Assembly (NCBI GenBank): GCA_947685225.1
Contig: CANTUV010000004.1
Span: 14,167,001 to 14,231,000, forward strand
Source: Garcia nutans
Lineage: Eukaryota; Streptophyta; Magnoliopsida; Malpighiales; Euphorbiaceae
DNA: 64,000 nucleotides
Direction of reading: 5' to 3'
Below, piece after piece: positions 57,656-64,000 of the stretch. The translations under genes were made by a program, and so were the position numbers. The first letter of the stretch is position 1. Every line of letters begins with the position of its first letter. A model generated the notes under the pieces. That model was not told where the DNA came from and did not search any database. It saw only the letters and a list, made by a program, of their open reading frames with translations.

Positions 57656-58168
57656 AAATAACTTCAAAACCATCCATTTCAATAATTATAGTCATTTCCA
57701 TCATAAACTCAAAATTTACATATTCATAAACTTAACAAAATAAGCTTAAAAGTGATAAAAACTTACTTGAATCCTTGTTTAATCTTCAAAACTACTTTGA
57801 ATCCTTTGAAATTCTTATGAAATTTGGTATTTTAGATAAAGAAAACCTCTCCTTACCTCTTTTAAAATTTGGCCTTCATGATTGGAAGAATAAGAAGACG
57901 AGTTTTTCTTTTTTTTTTTTTAATATTTTTAATTTTACCCTTCACATATATATAATTACTAAATAATTAATTAATATTTTATTAAGATATTTTTTTTACT
58001 CTTATTCCCATCCAAAATTAATTTTAATCTTCTTATTTATTTTTTTATTTTTACTTTTAACCTAATTTTGGCTTTTTCTAAAACTGTATATGTTAGGTAG
58101 ATATCATATGTACATTATGTGTCCAATGTATATATTAGGTAGATATTATATGTACAATATGTTTCCAA

Positions 58169-58203
<35 letters not shown>

Positions 58204-58293
58204 TATCTACCTTCCAACACAATAATTAACTCTTATATTAATTATTTAATTATTTTTTATTTTATTTTTTTAAAATAAATTTATAGGCGTTAC
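56329..58293 (-). repeat. Truncated Tekay-type LTR (LTR-F)
   Basis: It starts at the conserved TCTAG/GTCAC stretch just before the double hairpin (56383-56420; GCGCGAT/ATCACGT and TAAGCT/AGCTTA) and ends GGCGTTACA at 58293. The cassette place holds three copies of a unit of about 47 bases with CAGTGTCTAGC and CCGAAG (56610-56740). The first 350 bases are missing. Because LTR-E ends exactly where LTR-F begins, LTR-E was probably inserted into LTR-F before a deletion. (TA)n runs lie at 57623-57652 and 58170-58200. Confidence 0.6.
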
Positions 58294-58858
58294 ATTTTTT
58301 TTATTTCTCTTTCTTTTTTTTATCCATTTTTGAAAATTTTTTGTGTATTTTCAAAATCATATTTGGATTTCTAATCCAATATATAATTGTTGTGGTTGTT
58401 TAAAATTTTGATTAGGTGTAATGAAATTCCATCTTGATTTTCATTTTTTTATAATTTTCTATTATTGATTTTTTTTTTAGATGGTCATTGAAATGTAATA
58501 AAAATGTTGAGTTGTTTTGACAATTTGAGATTGTGAAACTGAATTACTAACTCCAAAGAAAGGATGAGACTATGAAATTGTATTTTATAAATTTTTTATG
58601 TTTTTGCATGTAGTTAAATTGTATTGTATTTAGAATCTTATAGTTGTGAAATACAATTTTTCTTTCTTTTTTGGATAAATATCAATAAGATGCATAGGGA
58701 GAGATCATTTTAAGTTATTTTGAGTATTTGAAGCTAAAGAGAAATGCATGAAAAATGGAAGAAGAATATGGAAACCAGATAAAAAATGACTCTTTTTGCG
58801 CATGTAATACAGAGTCTCAACAATTATAGATACCTAAAGCAAATTTTGAAAAATGAGG
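58294..58858. other. AT-rich DNA without recognised features
   Basis: T-rich sequence with no gene or repeat that I can name. Confidence 0.5.
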
Positions 58859-59793
58859 TGTAATATCCCAAACTATACCCTAAAATTTTTGAAATGATTA
58901 TTGTTGAAATTGGATGAAATAATATAAAGTATATTTATGTTTAAGTAGTAAGTGAGGAGAAGAGAAGTGTGTATATGTTGTATATATAGAGATATATACA
59001 ACATATACAAGTCAACTTATTAGTTGGTCAAATAAGAAGTTATTGGTTATTTTATAAATGGAAATTTAATATAAGTGGAAGATGATATTTTGGTTATTTA
59101 TATTATTATATTATTATAATTACTTGGTGGATATTAAAAGAGAAAATTAGGTGGTTAAGAGAGGTTGAAAGTTTGACTTTGCTCTTTCAATCATCTTTTT
59201 CTTCTTCCTCTTCTTTGTGCTTGGCCGGCTATCTCCATAGCAAGAGGGAAAGAAAGATTTTGCTCTTCCTAACTCAAGATTGAAGGGTGTTTCAAGTGAT
59301 CAAGTTGGAATTCTAAGGGTTTTCATCACTTTTGGTAAGTTTTCCACTTGATTTCTTGGTTTTCTTTTGAGTTTGTGAATTGAGTTTGGTGAATGGTTAT
59401 TGTTGATGTGTGTATGTTTGATTTTGATGTGTTTGAGGGTATTTGGTCTTTTTGGCTTTGATTTTGGGGTGGTTTGAAGGAAAAGGTTAAGTTTGGTGTT
59501 GGAAAGCAAGTGTTGTGTATTGTGTATGGGTTGAGTTGTGATTGTGGTTGTGATTGTGTTTGATGCTTGTTTTGAATTGTTTTGGTGTTATGCAAGTTTA
59601 GTATGATTTATTGATGGTTTTAGGTAAGATTGTTTGGAGTGGAAAAGGGTAAAGTATTATATTTGTTGGATGTGGTGTTGTTGGTGTCGGAATCAAGATT
59701 TTTGGCCTGACATGCCCACGAGCACGGCCAAGTCCTTGGGCGTGTCAATGGTTCTATTTTATGGATGGGTGACACGACCAGTGATGTGCCCAT
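58859..59793 (+). repeat. Tekay-type LTR (LTR-D), broken by the CACTA end
   Basis: It starts TGTAATATCCC and runs in the sense orientation through the conserved CTTGGCCGGCT region (59220) to the CpG-rich block (59709-59793; GACATGCCCACGAGCACGG, GGGCGTGTC). It stops where CACTACA begins. Its remainder is outside the window or lost. Confidence 0.65.
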
Positions 59794-60524
59794 CACTACA
59801 AAAAAACACGCTATCTGCAACTGACATAATCCGTTGCAAATCCGTCGCAAATCAAGTCTTGCGACCAATCTGCGACCGATCTGCGATGGATATGATCCGT
59901 TAATAAAAAAGGCTTCGCAAATTTCAATTTTGCGACAGGCCATCGCAGATTGCGACGGATTTGCAACCACTCGGCGGTTGCAAATCTCGCTCTTAAATTT
60001 TCGCGGGTAAAGGGCAGTCGTCGCAGATTTCTGTCTCAGATTTCGTCACAGATTTTCGTCGCAAATTCGTTACAGATTCCGTTGCAGATTGTCGTCACAG
60101 ATTCCATCGCAGACAATATCTGTCACAGATTCTGTCATAGATTTCAAATATCCGTCGCAGATTCATAGCAAATTCGTTGTAATTTAATATTGATTTTTAT
60201 TGAAACTATTTGTATTATCAATTAATTTTATGAGAACTTTATAAATACATTTGGAACATTTAAACATAATCTAAAAAAACACTAATTACATTGATAAAAA
60301 TAATTCTTTTATTAATCTTCAATAGAATAAAATATTTTACAATTTAACTATACAAGTGTTAAGAACACTACTATAAATAATCTATCTTGAAAATAACAAT
60401 ATAGATCTTCAATTATCATTTTCCATTGAATCATGACTTGTATCATCATTATTAACCTGCAAATAATATTAAAAAGAGTAAATGAAAAGAATAATATGAT
60501 ACACGTTAACAAAGTAATACTAAC

Positions 60525-63187
60525 CGTGGTGTGTAGGCTTTTTCATTCAACTCGTGTAGCTGCTCAGGAATTTTGTATATACACAAGCTGTTTGTCATCG
60601 GGTGCAGGTTTTCCAGCTCTCTTTGCATTGACTTTGCTTGTAATATCCTCATATATGGTCTAGAAGTTTTGATTATGTTGTTGATGTTGTTGTTATTGTT
60701 GTTGCAGTGATATATTGGATTGAATATATGTGTTAAATTGCAAGAGAAAAGATATTGGAAAGTGAATGCTTGTGTATATGTGTTTTGGGGAAAAGAATTA
60801 GGGTTTAGAGAGAATGGTATATGTTGTGTATATGATGATATATATAGCATATAAATGGGTCAAAGGAAGAGTCAATGGAAGAGATATTTATTTGTGTTGA
60901 GTGTGTAATTACATATAAGGGCTTATATGAGACAAAAAGGTGAGTTATATGATTGAGGGTATTTTGGTAATTGCTTGGATAAGATCACTTGGTGGAGATT
61001 AAAAGCAAAATTTGACTTTGCTTCTTGATATTTTCTTTTTCTTTTCCATTGTGGCCGGCTCCTCCTTAGACAAAGGAAGCAAGAGGCAAAGAGAAGATCT
61101 TGTTGAGTGAAGCTCAAATTGAAGAAAGATTAAGTGATCAAGTTGGTGATTCAAGAAGTTTTGTAACTTTTGTAAGTTCTCTTGTGATCTCTGTGTTTAT
61201 TTGAAATGATATTTGAGTTTGATAGATTTTTAAGAGTGTGTTGGTTGATTTTGAGATGTGAGAGGTGTTTGAGTGATTGGATGATGGATATTGAGTATGG
61301 ATTGAAGAAAAGAGTAAGTGGTTGGAAGAGATGATGTTGTATATGTGGTAAGGGTTTTGAGATGATTTTGTGTTTGGTGTTTGATGTGTGTTTTGGTTTG
61401 TTTTGGGTGTGTTGCAAGTTTGAGATGAGTTTTGAGTATGTTTTGTTAAGATTATTTGAAGAGGATGTTAATGTATAGAAGTGTGTTGTTGAGTGTATGG
61501 TTGTTTTTTATCGGAGTCTTGATTTGTGGCCGGACACACCCATGAGCACGTCCAGGGTTTTTAGGCGTGTCAATTGTGTTGGAGGCAGTAGGTTTGACAC
61601 GACCAGTAGCACGCCCGTGTTATTGAGCGTGTCATAGCTACTGTAAGATTTGAGAATTTACACGCCCAGGAACACGCCCATGTTGTTGAGCGTGTAAATG
61701 TTTCTGTGTTGTGGAGTTAGGGCACGGCCATGAACACGCCCGTGTGGGTGAACGTGTCAGGGTTGAGGTTTGCCCTAATTAATTCCTAATTGGATTATCT
61801 CTTGTGTATCCCTAAACAAGTATATGCTATTACTTTTGATTTAAGTCTTGAAGATAGTGATTGATCATTGATCTAAGAGGTTAAAGAATCTTGGACAAGG
61901 AAATGTTAGGAGTTGTATGAATTGTTAGTAAAATAAGTACAAATCTTGTATTATTGCATTGTTGCATATGATGATAATGGCAATGTATATGATACTATGT
62001 GAACAATGTGATATTTCATGTATTGTGACTCATGTGATGAGTAATGTGTTTGGTTATGTTTATATCAATAATGCTATATGTATAATGTGATGGAATAAAA
62101 TGCCATTGTGATTGGCTATGGTAACTTATATGTGATATGAGGCCATTGTTATTGGCTATGATGAGAGTTGAGAATGGAAATGATAATTAAATAATACATG
62201 ATTTGTGTGGCTAATGTGTTATTCCATTTTCAGAGTTTGTTGTTGGTGGCATGCCTAATAAGTGTAACAATCTCTTGAAGTTAGGTTGGATTGAATCCTT
62301 GAAGCCTAATTGAGATGTTACCACCCTTGAAGCTAGGTTGGGTTGGTTCTTGAAGCCAAGTTGGGTTGATGCTTAGCATGCTTTGCTCCCCTTGAAGCTT
62401 GGTTGAACCTAATCCTTGAAGCCTAGTTGGGTTTATGATATTGATAAAGTGATGATAAAACCAAAACATTAACTCTGAAAATTGAATGGCATATTAGTGT
62501 GTTTTGGGCCCATGCTTGTCTTTGTTTAGTGTTGAAATATGATATGTCTATTTATGTAGAGTTATGAAATGTAAAGGTATGTTGTTAGCTTTGCATATAT
62601 GATGTTACATGTATAATATGGATTGAGAATTGGCATTGCATTGCATTAAAGCATAACATTAGCATGAATTATCTTACTAAGCCGTTGGCTTAGCGCGATA
62701 GTGTTTGATCGCGCAGGTAATAGGGTTGAACCCGAGAGCTCATCGAGACCGAGTGAGAATAGACAGTGAAGAGTTGATTTTGGGAACTTAAAGATCAGAG
62801 GAGACTTGCCAATCATGTATAACTCTTTTATATTTTGTAAAGTAATGATTTTAATGTACATATGTGTATATTTGTAAATATGAAATTAAATGTTTTCATA
62901 TATGTAAATATTTGATAAATTCCGCTGCGTAACAACTAAATGTATCTATATATATATCTATTTAGTTTTGTATTACAAGTTAACTACTTATCTTTCTATA
63001 ATGTATACAATTGAAAAATTATGGTATCATTTAAAATGTTTTGAATGTTAAAAAAATCTGTAGCATCTCTATGTTTAGTGCATGTATACTACATTGTGGT
63101 GTTTGTAGTGTGCATGTATTGAATGTAGGGGTGTTACATTGCTAATTCATTCACATCAACTATTGTCTGAACCGCTGGCGCCGTTGC
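60525..63187 (-). pseudogene. DUF247 protein fragment, exon split by a solo LTR
   Basis: With the solo LTR and one copy of TTGCT ignored, a minus-strand exon of about 158 bases runs from 63187 (acceptor TTGTAG) to about 60525. Readable parts are ATAPAVQTIVDVNE on the right side and KSMQRELENLHPMTNSLCIY, KIPEQL and NEKAYTPRLV on the left. The pattern C-I-Y-x-(V/I)-P-E-x-L followed by A-Y-x-P is the start of the plant DUF247 domain (PF03140), normally 350-450 residues; the rest is absent. A GTTAGT after the last codons could be a donor, followed by a small exon candidate at 60409-60456, but the phase does not fit well. Function of the family is largely unknown. Confidence 0.7.
60639..63138 (+). 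repeat. Solo LTR of a Tekay-type element with perfect target duplication
   Basis: 2500 bp, TGTAATATCCTC to GGGGTGTTACA. TTGCT is at 60634-60638 and 63139-63143. It contains the CGTGTC-rich block (61530-61770, four units of about 70 bases), the cassette (62229-62479; outer TTCAGAGT/ACTCTGAA, inner GTAACA/TGTTAC, units with CTTGAAGC and GGTTGGGTT) and the double hairpin (62678-62714, stems TAAGCC/GGCTTA and GCGCGAT/ATCGCGC). The interior and second LTR were lost by LTR-LTR recombination. Ends and target site are perfect, so the event is fairly recent. Confidence 0.88.
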
Positions 63188-64000
63188 CTACAACCAGAAG
63201 AAATATAAATTTTATTTTATTAGAACATATCAATAATTTTGCTTATGCTTCTCATCACATACGAACTAATTGCTACTCGAATAGCTCAATGCAACAACTA
63301 AAAGTCTTAAAAGATAATAATTAGTGATAATCAACAGGTATTCTAACAATATTTGATTATTTAAATGATGATTTTTTATAAAAAGAATAAGAAAGTTGAG
63401 CTAATTTACATAAATTAACTAAAATTAACTTGGTGCAGCTTTTGCTCCTCAATGACTTGTCTGCCTCTTTTACATTAATAATTCATTAAAAATGATAAGC
63501 AATCAGCATACATTACAGAAATGTTCTTATAGATTAAAAAATGTTCCTTACCTTTTCTTCAAGTTTAACCAATGACAAGCATAAGGATACATTTATCACT
63601 TTTCCATTTCAGTATTTATCCCTACTGCAAATTGGTAGTTGATCTAATTTTCTTAAGTAAAAATCAAATTATTGTTAGAAAAGAAGCTGCCAAATGAGAG
63701 AGAACCAGCAACCAACATTCATCAAACTAAAAATCAAGTTATTGTTAGAAAAGTTAGGAGAAATGATAAAGCTTATTTTCATTACAGTAGCCTGCAGATG
63801 AAATGTAAGTTTAATACTATTTAAACAGAAGACAATAATTTGGATGCCATAAAATCAAATCTGGATAATAGGACCATAAGCACATAAACTTAAAGAGTAT
63901 CAAGAACCATGATTAGCACAGCTTGGTCAAATTTTGAGTTCATGTTGTAAGATACACATATAGATGTAAGCATCCAAGGGGACAAAAGTCATTCGAGGAC
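63188..64000. other. DNA right of the DUF247 exon, weak exon-like pieces
   Basis: On the minus strand, short open pieces near 63542-63600 (LVKLEEK before a GTAAGG donor) and 63430-63480 (EADKSLRSKS) could be exons of the same gene. I have no family match for them. Otherwise AT-rich with no other feature. Confidence 0.3.

Larger units (their letters stand above)
59794..64000 (+). mobile_element. CACTA (En/Spm) transposon, left end; right end outside window
   Basis: The end CACTACAAAAAAACACGC at 59794 has the CACTA terminus form. It is followed by about 380 bases packed with short direct and inverted motifs (TTGCGAC, GTCGCAAAT, GTCGCAGATT), the expected subterminal repeats where transposase binds. 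A possible 3-bp target copy is CAT at 59791-59793. No matching TGTAGTG end is seen to the right, so the element either continues past 64000 or is truncated. A solo Tekay LTR (60639-63138) is inserted in the DNA to its right. I see no recognisable transposase; minus-strand exon-like pieces with DUF247 similarity are described separately. Confidence 0.7.

Noticed and set aside
56026..58200. (TA)n runs as possible regulatory sites
   Set aside because: Simple microsatellites in decayed LTRs; no further support.
59326..59595. Minus-strand Gln/Asn/Pro-rich frames in LTR-D and in the solo LTR (also 61151-61417)
   Set aside because: Antisense of T/G-rich LTR sequence, with no coding signature.
53560..63815. 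Similarity of about 22 bases (CAGTAGC..GCAGATGAAAT) between the THFS intron and 63785-63810, suggesting a duplicated gene segment
   Set aside because: Too short, and neighbouring sequence does not align; chance or a small shared repeat is more likely.

Overview
The window is plant nuclear DNA, almost certainly from a eudicot with a repeat-rich genome. The evidence is nested Ty3/gypsy LTR retrotransposons of two plant lineages (Tat/Ogre and Tekay chromoviruses), a CACTA DNA transposon end, remnants of two spliced plant genes (formate-tetrahydrofolate ligase and a DUF247 protein), GT-AG introns and AT-rich spacers. I see no bacterial genes, tRNA, rRNA or CRISPR array.

Left half (1-18351): an older Tat element (Tat-2) runs off the left edge. 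Its integrase is split by a younger Tat element, Tat-1 (327-11048, duplicated target AACAC). Tat-1 has gag but no pol, so it must borrow enzymes. Tat-2 resumes with the integrase C-terminus, an antisense spliced plant-mobile-domain (PMD) gene with its own reverse TATA box, a tandem array of small hairpin units and a 3' LTR. Tat-2 sits in a third Tat copy (Tat-3), of which only a reverse-transcriptase scrap remains (18352-18599).

Centre (18600-41565): the 5' end of a fourth Tat element (Tat-4) hosts two complete, young Tekay chromoviruses on the minus strand. Tekay-5 (20568-30596) lies in its LTR and Tekay-6 (31303-41472) in its leader. Each has a full-length open Gag-Pol frame (1550 and 1549 codons), near-identical LTRs, an initiator-methionine tRNA primer site and a polypurine tract. 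Both look capable of movement.

Right part (41566-64000): AT-rich DNA with decayed Tekay LTRs, a hairpin-type minisatellite near 50 kb, the last two exons of a formate-tetrahydrofolate ligase pseudogene (minus strand) with a foldback element in the intron, further Tekay LTR pieces, and a CACTA left end at 59794. The DNA right of that end carries a DUF247 exon split by a perfect solo Tekay LTR (60639-63138, duplicated target TTGCT).

The most unusual signal is RNA-like structure inside the elements. (a) The Tat 3' untranslated minisatellites consist of tiny inverted repeats whose arms change in a matched way around a constant loop. (b) Tat LTRs carry three tandem hairpins of one architecture. 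(c) Tekay LTRs carry a double hairpin with compensatory changes and a variable minisatellite cassette framed by two conserved inverted repeats. All were read by eye and need computational covariation tests.
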